The notes under the pieces are model-generated. The model searched no databases. It was not told the origin of the DNA and worked only from the letters and a program-made list of their open reading frames with translations. 64,000 nt of DNA, taken from contig NZ_CP141607.1 in NCBI RefSeq assembly GCF_035593345.1, forward strand, positions 43,562-107,561. The letters run 5' to 3'. The translations under genes were made by a program, and so were the position numbers. Shown in pieces: positions 17,636-26,168 of the stretch (position 1 is the first letter of the stretch; every line of letters begins with the position of its first letter). This DNA is from Lelliottia sp. JS-SCA-14. GTDB lineage: Bacteria; Pseudomonadota; Gammaproteobacteria; Enterobacterales; Enterobacteriaceae.

Positions 17636-18998
17636 TAAACAACTCCTTTATTAAGCAATCGAAATCAGAGTCATGTTGCAATATTCGCTGGATGTTTGCT
17701 GCATTAGCTTGCTCAGATAAAAATCTTTTGGCGTAAAGATCAGGCATTTGGCTTTTTATGCTCCAACCACCAAGCAAACGGAGAGCCTCTTTTGCCTCAT
17801 CCATCACCCCTATTGAAAGTGAGTTTTTGACGAAATCATTACCGGAGCCATTGAATCTTTTATTTTGCAAATGATATAGTTTCTTTAAAGTTAAGTAAGC
17901 CCATGTATGCCGTGTAACATGAGGTGTAAATTTCATTAGAGCATCAAAGCGTTCAGCTGATTTGCATTCAGGATAGTTAAGTGAAAAAACCTTATCTATC
18001 TCAGAGAAAATCAAATGCACTGCATTATAGGATAACGGGCTTTCAGGGTTTTGACTTGATGCAAATATGAAGTCATGAGTCATTGAGTTTTTTCGAATTT
18101 TTTGCATGTAAATCATAAGGAATTCATAATCTATTTTGTCTAGTTCCAAAACTCGATGCGAATACTCATTTTTTAATGATGGTGCATGTATTCTTGGATC
18201 AGTCATATTGCGAGGCATGCTAATGATTAAGCTAAATTTATCTCCTTTGATACTAGTTTTAACCGACGCGCACTCTAACAATAACAGCTCACCAACACGC
18301 AGCCCATAGTTGAGCATTAACCGCATAATTAAATAATTGCGAAGCTGAATAAATCCAGAAGGGAAGGGGTTTAGAAAGTTATTTTTATGTTTTGAACTTG
18401 GTACGACTATGCGATATACATTTTCAACCATATCACCAGTCATACTCTGAAATCCTTGAATGACTCGAGAATAATACTGCTGATTGCCTCTTTCCAGAGT
18501 TTTAAACTCATCTTTGCATATCAGCAATCGAGTGTTGAGACGGGATGCATGACGAGACAGTTCTTTGGGCGTTTCATTTCGATAGTACGGAGATACATAG
18601 GTAGCGATCAGGTAGCCTATGAATCTAATCACTGCACGTACTCTAGCGGCATTTGTCATGCCGCTAGAATGTTTAAATGGCAGAGCTTTTGGTACGAAGC
18701 TGACTAGGCGACCATTTTCTAAGTATTGAAAAAAGTCGGCCATCTCATGAATGGCGATTGCAGGGTCATGTCCGGAGCAGTAAAAGCTATAGCAGAATGT
18801 GGTTCTATGCTTCATGAACCAGAACTCATAAAAAAACTTAATCGCCTGGAGAGAAGCTGATTGAGTTGAAAGCGAGCGATACTCCAGATGGTCAACTAGA
18901 TACCTAAGCGGATAAAGTGCTGGCAAACAGATTTTTACATCCATCAGAATCCAGTGCCTTCGGCCGTTTGAACTTACAATCTGGGTAAGTGAGTACAT
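17625..18998 (-). CDS. Tyrosine recombinase, first gene of the trio (TnpA/GmtY-like)
   Basis: A 457-residue protein from the ATG at 18998 (a TTG at 19013 is in frame). All catalytic positions are visible: Arg in YGLRVGELL (~residue 234), H-x-x-R-H in TPHVTRHTWA (~360-363) and the nucleophile Tyr in MPDLYAKRF (~422), preceded by LLGGWS. It therefore looks active. The three genes overlap and form one operon. Their lower GC than the adjacent T6SS supports separate acquisition. Confidence 0.82.
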   Translation of the reverse strand: MYSLTQIVSSNGRRHWILMDVKICLPALYPLRYLVDHLEYRSLSTQSASLQAIKFFYEFWFMKHRTTFCYSFYCSGHDPAIAIHEMADFFQYLENGRLVSFVPKALPFKHSSGMTNAARVRAVIRFIGYLIATYVSPYYRNETPKELSRHASRLNTRLLICKDEFKTLERGNQQYYSRVIQGFQSMTGDMVENVYRIVVPSSKHKNNFLNPFPSGFIQLRNYLIMRLMLNYGLRVGELLLLECASVKTSIKGDKFSLIISMPRNMTDPRIHAPSLKNEYSHRVLELDKIDYEFLMIYMQKIRKNSMTHDFIFASSQNPESPLSYNAVHLIFSEIDKVFSLNYPECKSAERFDALMKFTPHVTRHTWAYLTLKKLYHLQNKRFNGSGNDFVKNSLSIGVMDEAKEALRLLGGWSIKSQMPDLYAKRFLSEQANAANIQRILQHDSDFDCLIKELFNGV

Positions 18999-19013
18999 AG
19001 AAACACCCAACAA

Positions 19014-19260
19014 TCAGCATGAGGTGAAGTAAATGTACGACAGACCTAATGCAATAAAAGGGAGGTATCTCAAAATTCACAACATGCTGATTTCTGTGGC
19101 CGCACGAGTGAACCATGAAGTAATAGACCCATGGAGGTTATTTAACATAATGTTTATTAAGCGCCGTAAGTGATTGATTTATAAATGGTTTTAAGATTCA
19201 CACACTTACATTACGGAACTACGGCTGAACATGCTAATGGCGCAGAGCTATGGCTATGAG
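19014..19260. other. Junction between recombinase trio and T6SS operon
   Basis: About 250 bp without a gene, between the start of the first trio recombinase and the end of the T6SS. The trio promoter must lie here. It is also where one end of the mobile element could fall. I could not identify an attachment site by eye. Confidence 0.4.
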
Positions 19261-19923
19261 CTACATTGCCGGACAGCGCTCAACAGAGCTTGTTCCTGGC
19301 GTAATTGTTGGCCCGGTAAAATGAGGCTGTCGTCTGATGATGTTTGCATCCAGCACCGCGCGCGCTCTCGCAACATATTCACGGACTGTCCCCAGTACAC
19401 GTTGTTGAGCTGCTGGTACGTCTGCCGCATTTAGCCCGACGGCATCAATTCCATAGTGCTGTGCCAGGTAGATGGCGCGCTGGTTCTGAAACTGCTGCGA
19501 GATTATTGTCACCCGGGTCTGGCCAAAGACATCTCTGGCCCGCAACACCGAATCGAGAGTCGTAAACCCGGCATAATCGCAGTAGATCGCACTTTCAGGG
19601 ACACCTTTGTCGATGAGCGCTTTTTGCATCTCCTGAGGCTCATTGTAATCAGCGTGCTGGTTATCCCCGCTGACGATCAACCATTTGACCTTCCCAGCCA
19701 GGTACGCCCTGGCCGCAGAGTCGATCCGGTTACGAAAATACGTGCCACCCGGCCGTGTCCCGGGTACCAGACCTACAGCGCGGTAAGGTAGTTTATCGAC
19801 CGTATCCCGGACTGACGCCCGGGTCGTCGTTTCCACCTCGCTATTGGCGTACAGAACGAAACCTACGGCGCTTATGCCAAACAGAATGATCAGGCTGATG
19901 ATTTTTTTGTTCAGAAATCGCAT
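19261..19923 (-). CDS. SanA/YdcF-like DUF218 membrane-anchored protein
   Basis: A 220-residue protein starting at 19923 (AGGAAA upstream; overlaps the preceding stop region). One N-terminal membrane helix (IISLIILFGISAVGFVLYA) anchors a DUF218 domain in the periplasm: VGLVPGTRPGG, WLIVSGDN, EPQEMQKALIDKGVP and VTIISQQFQNQRAIYLAQ. SanA in E. coli affects envelope barrier function. Homologues are found in enterobacterial T6SS clusters, where their role is unclear. Last gene of the T6SS operon. Confidence 0.82.
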   Translation of the reverse strand: MRFLNKKIISLIILFGISAVGFVLYANSEVETTTRASVRDTVDKLPYRAVGLVPGTRPGGTYFRNRIDSAARAYLAGKVKWLIVSGDNQHADYNEPQEMQKALIDKGVPESAIYCDYAGFTTLDSVLRARDVFGQTRVTIISQQFQNQRAIYLAQHYGIDAVGLNAADVPAAQQRVLGTVREYVARARAVLDANIIRRQPHFTGPTITPGTSSVERCPAM

Positions 19924-19936
19924 TGCTTTCCTGCAT

Positions 19937-21316
19937 TTACTCATTGGCGTGACTGGTTTTTACCAAGGGTGCATCACCTTTTTGCGACGACACCTGCTCC
20001 AGCACATGGATCAGCGAGTCCAGATGACGTGCCGCCTGCTCGATGTTCGCCTGAGGCGCATTTGTCTCTCCTGCAGCAGGTACCAATTGCCGCAGCTGTT
20101 CCTCAACCGGAACCGCGCTGGCGAACGTGCTGGTGATACGCCAGACGATCGTCTTCAGCTCGCTACCGGTCATGTACTTGCCTTTCTGCCTGTCCAGCGC
20201 ATCCAGCTGCGCCGACAAGGCCCGGAGTTGTGCCATTCCGTCATGCCAGCCTGTCAGTTCACTCGCGGGCAGCGTCCGGCCTGCCTGATATTGCTCCCAG
20301 CGATTGACCAGTGCCCGGGTTGCAGGATCATCAGGCCACAACGCCTTAGCCTGCGACACCAGGCCCTGACCGTAGCGGAGTCGCCAGCCGGGTGCCAGCG
20401 TGGTTATCCAGTTGACCTGACTGGACATGCGCGCAAGCCACATCCCGGAGTGAGTCTTGCTGCTTTCAGTCCCGCGAAAGGCTTCAATTTGCGCCGGCGT
20501 CATCGCCTCCGGTACCCAGGCGACAGATGCCGCCATTGGCAGGGTCGCTTTATCCGGGCGATGGACAACCTGCCAGCCGAAGACCGTGGCCGCGCTGAGC
20601 ACCAGTGCGGTCGCCATGCCGGCTACAAAGACAGGCCAGCGTTTCGGCGGCACCGGCTGTTCTTCAGTGACCTGAATGGCCACTCCCGGCGCTTTCTGGA
20701 TGACATACACCAGGCGGCTGGCCGGAGCGTCTTCAGCAATGACAACGTCCTGTCCGGGTACCGTGTTCCCGACGGGCTCATCCCCAGGCTGAGGAGAGTT
20801 CTCCAGCCGGCCTAACGCGCTGCGTATCAGCTGCATCACCGGGTTCATCTGGCAGGCATGTTCCAGTTCCTGGCGTCTGAGTATGTCCTTCATCTCCAGC
20901 AGTCGCTTTTCAGCGAGGACCAGAGCCGGAACATCTGCAGCGCCCAGCGAAAAGGTGCGAAAAAGTTTTTGCACACGCTGCAGGAGGCCGTTGATTATCT
21001 CAGCCCGGGCATGTGCCGGTTGTGGCCAGAGCTGAGCCCACTGATGGCTCAACAGCGCAGTCAATATGGCCAGACCTTCGTTCAGGCCACTGACCCGTGC
21101 CAGATGGCTGCGCGCCAGGGTATACCAGGCGCCGGTCTGCAGCTCCACACCGTTGATTTCAAACAGGGAAAGCGACAGCTTTTCCACCTGCTTCCAGTCG
21201 ACATCCGGGCGTGCCGGATGCGTCAGCTTACTCATCTCATCGCGCAGTGCCATAAACTCAGACAATGAACGCGGATCGCCACCGGTTCTCACCTGGCGGG
21301 GTTGTTCGTCATGCAT
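19937..21316 (-). CDS. vasL: VasL/TssA-related T6SS protein with membrane helix
   Basis: A 459-residue protein started at the ATG at 21316. The N-terminal part is an ImpA-type domain (GGDPRSLSEFMALRDEMSKL, then DVDWKQVEKLSLSLF) shared with TssA. A single membrane helix (WPVFVAGMATALVLSAATVF) lies near residue 225, with a C-terminal VasL region in the periplasm or cytoplasm. VasL/TagA-type proteins stop sheath polymerisation at the distal end. The true TssA is encoded separately at 27471-29072. Confidence 0.8.
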   Translation of the reverse strand: MHDEQPRQVRTGGDPRSLSEFMALRDEMSKLTHPARPDVDWKQVEKLSLSLFEINGVELQTGAWYTLARSHLARVSGLNEGLAILTALLSHQWAQLWPQPAHARAEIINGLLQRVQKLFRTFSLGAADVPALVLAEKRLLEMKDILRRQELEHACQMNPVMQLIRSALGRLENSPQPGDEPVGNTVPGQDVVIAEDAPASRLVYVIQKAPGVAIQVTEEQPVPPKRWPVFVAGMATALVLSAATVFGWQVVHRPDKATLPMAASVAWVPEAMTPAQIEAFRGTESSKTHSGMWLARMSSQVNWITTLAPGWRLRYGQGLVSQAKALWPDDPATRALVNRWEQYQAGRTLPASELTGWHDGMAQLRALSAQLDALDRQKGKYMTGSELKTIVWRITSTFASAVPVEEQLRQLVPAAGETNAPQANIEQAARHLDSLIHVLEQVSSQKGDAPLVKTSHANE

Positions 21317-21370
21317 GTTGGGGTGTCCGTGGGCATAAATGCGAGCCGGGCTCACAATCAGGTGCAGGGG

Positions 21371-21844
21371 CTACTCGGGGAGCAAAGGTGCGATCATCGT
21401 AAAGAATGCCTCTTCATCAAACCGGGCAGGATTTCCGTTCTGCGCTCCTGCCGGGCACCAGGTCCAGTTATCCTGCTCGCCACTGCGCATAAACAGCCGG
21501 TACAGGGGACTGATTTTGCCATCTGCAGTCAGGCAAACCTCAATACAGCCGGTTACGCCCTGCCCGTACAGAAAAATAGGGGTAAACCGGATACTCCGCT
21601 GCGCATAGTGCAAAGCAATTCCCGGAACCGGAAACGATGTGCCACCAATCAGAAATTCAATCAACGAAGTTGCGGTAGCTTCGGTACGTATCTCTGTACC
21701 GGCAAGCCACTCATCCATAGACTCATGAAGCAGGCTTATCCGCTGACGAAATGCCGCAATATCCGCTTCGGCTTTCGTGTCAAAGGCGGTGCTGCGCGGG
21801 TGTTGATCCTGCAACTTCTTCAAAAAACGGGCTTTTGCCGACAT
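21371..21844 (-). CDS. T6SS-cluster protein of unknown function
   Basis: A 157-residue soluble protein from the ATG at 21844 (GTGAAAG upstream). It is predicted alpha/beta, with FLIGGTSFPVPGIALHYAQR and GCIEVCLTADGKISPLYR. It lies between tssE and vasL in the operon, so a T6SS role is likely. I do not recognise a named Tss or Tag family. Confidence 0.6.
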   Translation of the reverse strand: MSAKARFLKKLQDQHPRSTAFDTKAEADIAAFRQRISLLHESMDEWLAGTEIRTEATATSLIEFLIGGTSFPVPGIALHYAQRSIRFTPIFLYGQGVTGCIEVCLTADGKISPLYRLFMRSGEQDNWTWCPAGAQNGNPARFDEEAFFTMIAPLLPE

Positions 21845-21866
21845 ACTTTCACTGTCCGTCAGGAGA

Positions 21867-22322
21867 TTAGAGGCGGGTCTGTGCGTCAAGATACTGTTGC
21901 TGTTTGAGGTGACGTATCAGCACGCGACCTTCAGGCATAAATTCCGTGCCATAGCGCACCAGGCCGATGCCTTTCAGCTCGGCATCAATGGCATAACGCA
22001 GCTCACCGGGAATGTCCTGCTCAAGCAGAACCACGTCGATTTTCTTAAGCCGCGGTTCGTACTTCAGCAGTACAGACGACAGGGTCCCCATCAGTTCATG
22101 GGCTGTACCCGGCATCCCCTGCAGGATTTTGGTCATATCCGGCAGGCCGTAGTCAGGCAGATGCGCCAGCGTACCGGCGCGGCAGTTGAGCACCCGCTGC
22201 ATGTTATCGAGCACCGATAAAATCACCTGGTTCTCCTCACTGACCTGGCTGAGGCTCAGGCCGCCGGAGAAATTCCCGCTCAGCATTTCATACAACGATG
22301 GCGTGTTGTGTCCCTGTGGCAT
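21867..22322 (-). CDS. tssE: T6SS baseplate protein TssE (gp25-like)
   Basis: A 151-residue protein of the gpW/gp25 family. Family features are LNCRAGTLAHLPDYGLPD and the sheath-initiating segment YEPRLKKIDVVLLEQD. TssE joins the baseplate wedge with TssF and TssG and starts sheath assembly. It begins directly at the stop of tssJ and is followed by the small unknown gene. Confidence 0.92.
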   Translation of the reverse strand: MPQGHNTPSLYEMLSGNFSGGLSLSQVSEENQVILSVLDNMQRVLNCRAGTLAHLPDYGLPDMTKILQGMPGTAHELMGTLSSVLLKYEPRLKKIDVVLLEQDIPGELRYAIDAELKGIGLVRYGTEFMPEGRVLIRHLKQQQYLDAQTRL

Positions 22323-22867
22323 CAGTCATCCTTCAGCGGCTGTAACGTCAGGTGGTTATTTCCGGCTTCCAGAATGCGGGCCTTATCCGGATCGAGATCT
22401 TCACGTTTGAGAACCTGCTTCCAGGTGTTGTTGACCATATCCGGGTGACGGAACAACCCGACCACGGCGACAAACTGCGCATCTTCTTCCATGGGCATAT
22501 CAAGATTTGCATCACCACCCGGCTTTACCACCACATCGCGGGTGGCCAGCAGGTCGGCCTTCAGAATGGTGTCGCCGTCTTTCAGCAACTGCTGGTAGAC
22601 CGTTTTGTCGAATGCTTTGCGGTCTTTCAGCTGGTAAATACGGACTACCACCGGCTCGGACAGGGAGTTACTCTCTCGCGCATCGGTGTTCAGTGCTTCG
22701 CGCGCCGTGAAATCAAGATGGAGCACTTTAATTTTCTTGTAAAACACCGCGGTATAGACCGATTTGGTACCATCTGCGACGCCCTGCGTCACCCCACAGC
22801 CAGTCAGGCTGAACGCCAGCAGTGCAGGCAGCCAGCACGCGGGTTTAATCAAACTTGTACGTAACAC
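22322..22867 (-). CDS. tssJ: T6SS outer-membrane lipoprotein TssJ
   Basis: A 181-residue protein starting at GTG 22867 (AAGGAAA 8 nt upstream), overlapping the end of tssG. The signal peptide ends in a lipobox SLTGC. The mature part is the TssJ beta-sandwich with the expected IKVLHLDFTAREALNTD, EPVVVRIYQLKDRKAF and RDVVVKPGGDANLDMPM segments. It anchors the TssM periplasmic domain to the outer membrane. Confidence 0.92.
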   Translation of the reverse strand: MLRTSLIKPACWLPALLAFSLTGCGVTQGVADGTKSVYTAVFYKKIKVLHLDFTAREALNTDARESNSLSEPVVVRIYQLKDRKAFDKTVYQQLLKDGDTILKADLLATRDVVVKPGGDANLDMPMEEDAQFVAVVGLFRHPDMVNNTWKQVLKREDLDPDKARILEAGNNHLTLQPLKDD

Positions 22868-23930
22868 GTCGGTTTCCTTGTTGTGGTGTTGCGGGCTGCA
22901 GGCCGGTGTAATAGCCCAGTTCCGTCGTAAAGGTCTGCGGGATATCATCCGGGAGGTCTTCGCCATCCGCGCCCAGTACTCCATTCATCCCCAGCCAGAA
23001 CGGGCCTTCGCCGAGCGGCGGTGCGGCCAGCAGACGGGTGGCGGTGGTCAGGGTGATTTTTGCCTTGAAGCGCCAGCCCAGATACACCCGCAGCATCACG
23101 AGGAAGTCCTGATACAGCAAGCCATCCGGTTTCCAGCCCTGTGATTCCTGTTCGTTATCGCTGGACAGGGCAATCAGCAGCTGACTGTTAGCATCCATCG
23201 CTTCTTCACCCAGCGGGGTGTTGCCATCCAGAAGAAAATCGTCATCACCGTAAAAGCCCAGCGGCTGACTGACCTCCACCGGCCGCAGGCAGTACGGACT
23301 TACCTGTACGGTGGTGTCCGGTGCCAGCAGGCTCACCAGCGCCTGCATCCCCTCCTGGGTTTTACCTGGCTGCTGCAGTACGCCAAGCAGCGACAGAAAG
23401 CGCGATACCGGGGTGGCGATGTGCTCAGCGGTGCCCGGAATGCCCAGCCCCACCAGACCCAGCAGCGACTGCGAAATGCTGTCGGTGCCGCCAGGCTCAA
23501 ACGTGGCCGGGTAAGAGTATTTACGCCAGATGCGGTAAAACTGCGTCAGGATGCGGTGGCTGAAGATATCCAGAAAGCCCTGCAGCGCCTCATGCCCTTC
23601 GCGGCGCTGGGTGATGTCATCAAGGTAGGCTGTGGGCAAAGGAGAATCGACACCGTACATCCCCATAAAGGTCGTGCGGATGAGCGGTGGCCTGCTGTCA
23701 TCATCCTCGTCATATTCGACAGCCTTCAGTTCGCTGGCCGGGAAACCCATCCCCGGATGTGGCGCAAAGCGCACCGGGTCATCCGCCGGATGACTGGTCG
23801 AGCCCATCAGCGGCCTGCCCGGGTTACGTTTCTCCAGCAGCTGACATAAACGGTAAAAATTGATGCGGTGAAGGTCGGCCTCCAGCCGCGGGGTCAGCCG
23901 GGAATGCGGCGGTTGTGCTTCTCTTCCCAT
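22845..23930 (-). CDS. tssG: T6SS baseplate protein TssG
   Basis: A 361-residue TssG/ImpH protein. Near the N-terminus it has LHRINFYRLCQLLEKRNPGR and VRFAPHPGMGFPASE. Later segments SHRILTQFYRIWRKYSYP and SPYCLRPVEVSQPLGF are typical. It overlaps the end of tssF and forms the TssF2G wedge. Confidence 0.92.
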   Translation of the reverse strand: MGREAQPPHSRLTPRLEADLHRINFYRLCQLLEKRNPGRPLMGSTSHPADDPVRFAPHPGMGFPASELKAVEYDEDDDSRPPLIRTTFMGMYGVDSPLPTAYLDDITQRREGHEALQGFLDIFSHRILTQFYRIWRKYSYPATFEPGGTDSISQSLLGLVGLGIPGTAEHIATPVSRFLSLLGVLQQPGKTQEGMQALVSLLAPDTTVQVSPYCLRPVEVSQPLGFYGDDDFLLDGNTPLGEEAMDANSQLLIALSSDNEQESQGWKPDGLLYQDFLVMLRVYLGWRFKAKITLTTATRLLAAPPLGEGPFWLGMNGVLGADGEDLPDDIPQTFTTELGYYTGLQPATPQQGNRRVTYKFD

Positions 23931-25648
23931 TCCAGGCGCTCTCCGGTCGGTTGCAGGATGATAATCAGGCGATTAAACAGATAAATGTCGGTGTAGAGTG
24001 CGAAGAAGCGGCTCAGCATCTCGCCGAACAGACAGATATCACCGCGCCCGGCAAAGCCGTGGCTGTCCAGCGTCACCTCAATTTGCACACCGCGTACCAG
24101 GTAGCCCTGCTCAAACCGCTCGGTTTCGCTGTGCTTCACGTCAATGATGGCTTCCAGTCGGCGGCGGTTCATCTCGCTGTCGGTCCATTCGTACAGCGCC
24201 AGGGTACCGCGCAGCACATCGGCATTATCCATCATCGACAGGAATCCGCTGCCGAGGTGACTCAGCACGCGCCAGTGGAAACGGTCCTGCGCCGGCGGAT
24301 AACAGGGCAGTGTCGGCGCACACAGGTTACGCACGGCGATACTGGCCGAGGTGGTTTTCATCACCGTATCCAGCACCGTGCTCTGCAGTGCTCGTCGAGG
24401 CAACTGGCCATTAGTGCCGGTAAGCGTCAGGGACAGACTTTCGTCTTCCGGTACCGTATGGTTATCAAAGGCTTCACCGCCAAGGATAAGCCATGTGTTA
24501 TGCAGGCCCGACGGGCCACGGCGCACGCGGGTGTGGTAGTAATATTCCGGCGCTTCATGACGCATCATTCCACCTTTGTGGCGGAAGCTCGAAAACGGCA
24601 CGTAGGTGTGCTGGCTTGATGACATCACCGAATCCACCGCGTATATCTCGGTATGACCATCCTGCACGCGCATTGGGCGCAGCATGTATTCTGTCTGCAG
24701 GGAGTTGAGCGTCAGCGGGTCAGATTCCAGCGGGAACAGGTTAATCACCGGCACACAGTTCAGGCGCAGATGCTTTTCGGTAAAGCTGAAATCATGCTCC
24801 CAGCGCTCCGCCAGCACCACGTCAATTTCAAACCATGGGAGCTCAGCCGGAAAGACCACGGTCTCCAGCCCACGCAGCCCTGTGAACATGAATTTTTCAC
24901 GGAAGGTGAAGTACTCCAGCAGCAGCTGATAGCCGCTAAAGCTGCTGCTTCCCTTCGGCCACAGGTCATCATCGTCGCCAAAACCCAGCGCGGTGAAATA
25001 CCCGTCGAGCGGTCTTCTGTCCATGTTACCCGGCATCCGCAGCCAGAGACGCGCCGTGTTCATGGTAAAAACTTCATGCATGGCGCAGGCCAGCGGTGCG
25101 TCTGCGTTGAAGTAGAACGGGAGCTGGCTGAGATCGACACGGCTCCAGTCGGCCAGGTGGCTGCAGTTAAAGCGCAACGTGATGACCGAACGGCCATCCG
25201 GATCGGTCGCCAGTCGGGCACTCTCAAGCGACAATGGCTGAAGGGTAATCTCTTTGGTTGTGGTATACCGGCAACGCGTGCCCTTCTCACCGATCGGCCG
25301 GGAGTTCACCTCAAAGCCTTTGACGATGCGCATCTGCTCTTTCATCTCACGCCAGTCAGGGGTGAACTCCACCACCGACATTGACGGAATGGTACGCAGG
25401 TAATGCGGCCACAGCAGGCTGACCAGCCCTTCGGTTAGTTCAGGCAGGTCGTCATCAAGCTTCTCACGCAACCGGCCCATCAGGAAGGCAAAGCCCTCGA
25501 ACAGTCGCTCCACGTACGGGTCGCGCGCCCCCGCTTTATCGAGATTGAGCATTGCCGCCTGCTCGGGGTGAGCACGGGCAAACTCTTCACCGGCTTCCAG
25601 CAGATAGCGCATTTCAGCGTCATAATAACGCAGGGTTAAATCATCCAT
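23894..25648 (-). CDS. tssF: T6SS baseplate protein TssF
   Basis: A 584-residue protein from the ATG at 25648, giving the family start MDDLTLRYYDAEMRYLLEAG. Other typical parts are DPYVERLFEGFAFLMGRLRE, LPELTEGLVSLLWPHYLRTI and the C-terminal GDICLFGEMLSRFFALYTDI. It forms the baseplate wedge with TssG and TssE. A frame back to 25711 has no support. Confidence 0.93.
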   Translation of the reverse strand: MDDLTLRYYDAEMRYLLEAGEEFARAHPEQAAMLNLDKAGARDPYVERLFEGFAFLMGRLREKLDDDLPELTEGLVSLLWPHYLRTIPSMSVVEFTPDWREMKEQMRIVKGFEVNSRPIGEKGTRCRYTTTKEITLQPLSLESARLATDPDGRSVITLRFNCSHLADWSRVDLSQLPFYFNADAPLACAMHEVFTMNTARLWLRMPGNMDRRPLDGYFTALGFGDDDDLWPKGSSSFSGYQLLLEYFTFREKFMFTGLRGLETVVFPAELPWFEIDVVLAERWEHDFSFTEKHLRLNCVPVINLFPLESDPLTLNSLQTEYMLRPMRVQDGHTEIYAVDSVMSSSQHTYVPFSSFRHKGGMMRHEAPEYYYHTRVRRGPSGLHNTWLILGGEAFDNHTVPEDESLSLTLTGTNGQLPRRALQSTVLDTVMKTTSASIAVRNLCAPTLPCYPPAQDRFHWRVLSHLGSGFLSMMDNADVLRGTLALYEWTDSEMNRRRLEAIIDVKHSETERFEQGYLVRGVQIEVTLDSHGFAGRGDICLFGEMLSRFFALYTDIYLFNRLIIILQPTGERLEWEEKHNRRIPG

Positions 25649-25737
25649 ATTTATTCTGCTTAGTAAATTGCTGCGTGTTAAACACTGAAGCAGACTCCGG
25701 GAGTCTGGCACGGGTAATCATATAAAAAAGTGAACCA

Positions 25738-26166
25738 TCAATGTTGAGTACAGAGGGACGGTTCTATGGCATATTTTTTTGCCATGCCAGGCATCCAACC
25801 CGAAGGGATCCCCTGACATTCTGTGTAACCTTTATGCATTAAAGATGCTGTGTATCTTTCTGAAAAGATAAACATTCCCAGGACAGTTAACCCTAAGATG
25901 ACAAACGTGGTTTTCAGTAATTTTTTACCTGATGCAATGGTTATCTGCTTCCCAGTAAAAATAACAGGAAATATCATCGCCAATAACGGTGAGAAAAATA
26001 AGAAAAATGCGGCAGCAAAAGTCACCCAAAAAGAGAAGTTAACGACATCGGGGTAAGAAAGGTATTCACACAACTTAAAAATACCGAGATATGAAATTCC
26101 GGCGGAAATCGCCAGGAAGAATATCACCCCGAAAAATGCAGTTACACGTTGTTTAAGAGGGTACAT
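25738..26166 (-). CDS. Membrane protein, likely immunity to the PAAR effector (DUF1240-like)
   Basis: A 142-residue protein with an N-terminal membrane segment (FFGVIFFLAISAGISYLGIF), two more (about 45-70 and 85-105) and a C-terminal Cys-containing tail (YTECQGIPSGW). It resembles DUF1240 proteins that sit behind PAAR proteins in enterobacteria. It starts 3 nt after the stop of the PAAR gene. An integral membrane partner directly behind a toxin with a hydrophobic C-terminus is the classic layout for immunity to a membrane-acting toxin. AT-rich compared with flanking tss genes. Confidence 0.65.
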   Translation of the reverse strand: MYPLKQRVTAFFGVIFFLAISAGISYLGIFKLCEYLSYPDVVNFSFWVTFAAAFFLFFSPLLAMIFPVIFTGKQITIASGKKLLKTTFVILGLTVLGMFIFSERYTASLMHKGYTECQGIPSGWMPGMAKKYAIEPSLCTQH

Positions 26167-26168
26167 TA

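Noticed and set aside
18904..19116. Minus-strand 70-codon frame upstream of the trio
   Set aside because: It overlaps the start of the first recombinase in a different frame and has no ribosome site.
19844..20815. Plus-strand 323-codon frame opposite SanA-like and VasL genes
   Set aside because: Low-complexity Arg/Pro/Leu composition typical of antisense to GC-rich genes.
24653..25384. Plus-strand 243-codon frame inside tssF, and many similar frames opposite the tss genes
   Set aside because: They lie wholly within well-identified tss genes, have His/Gln/Arg-rich shadow composition and no family features.
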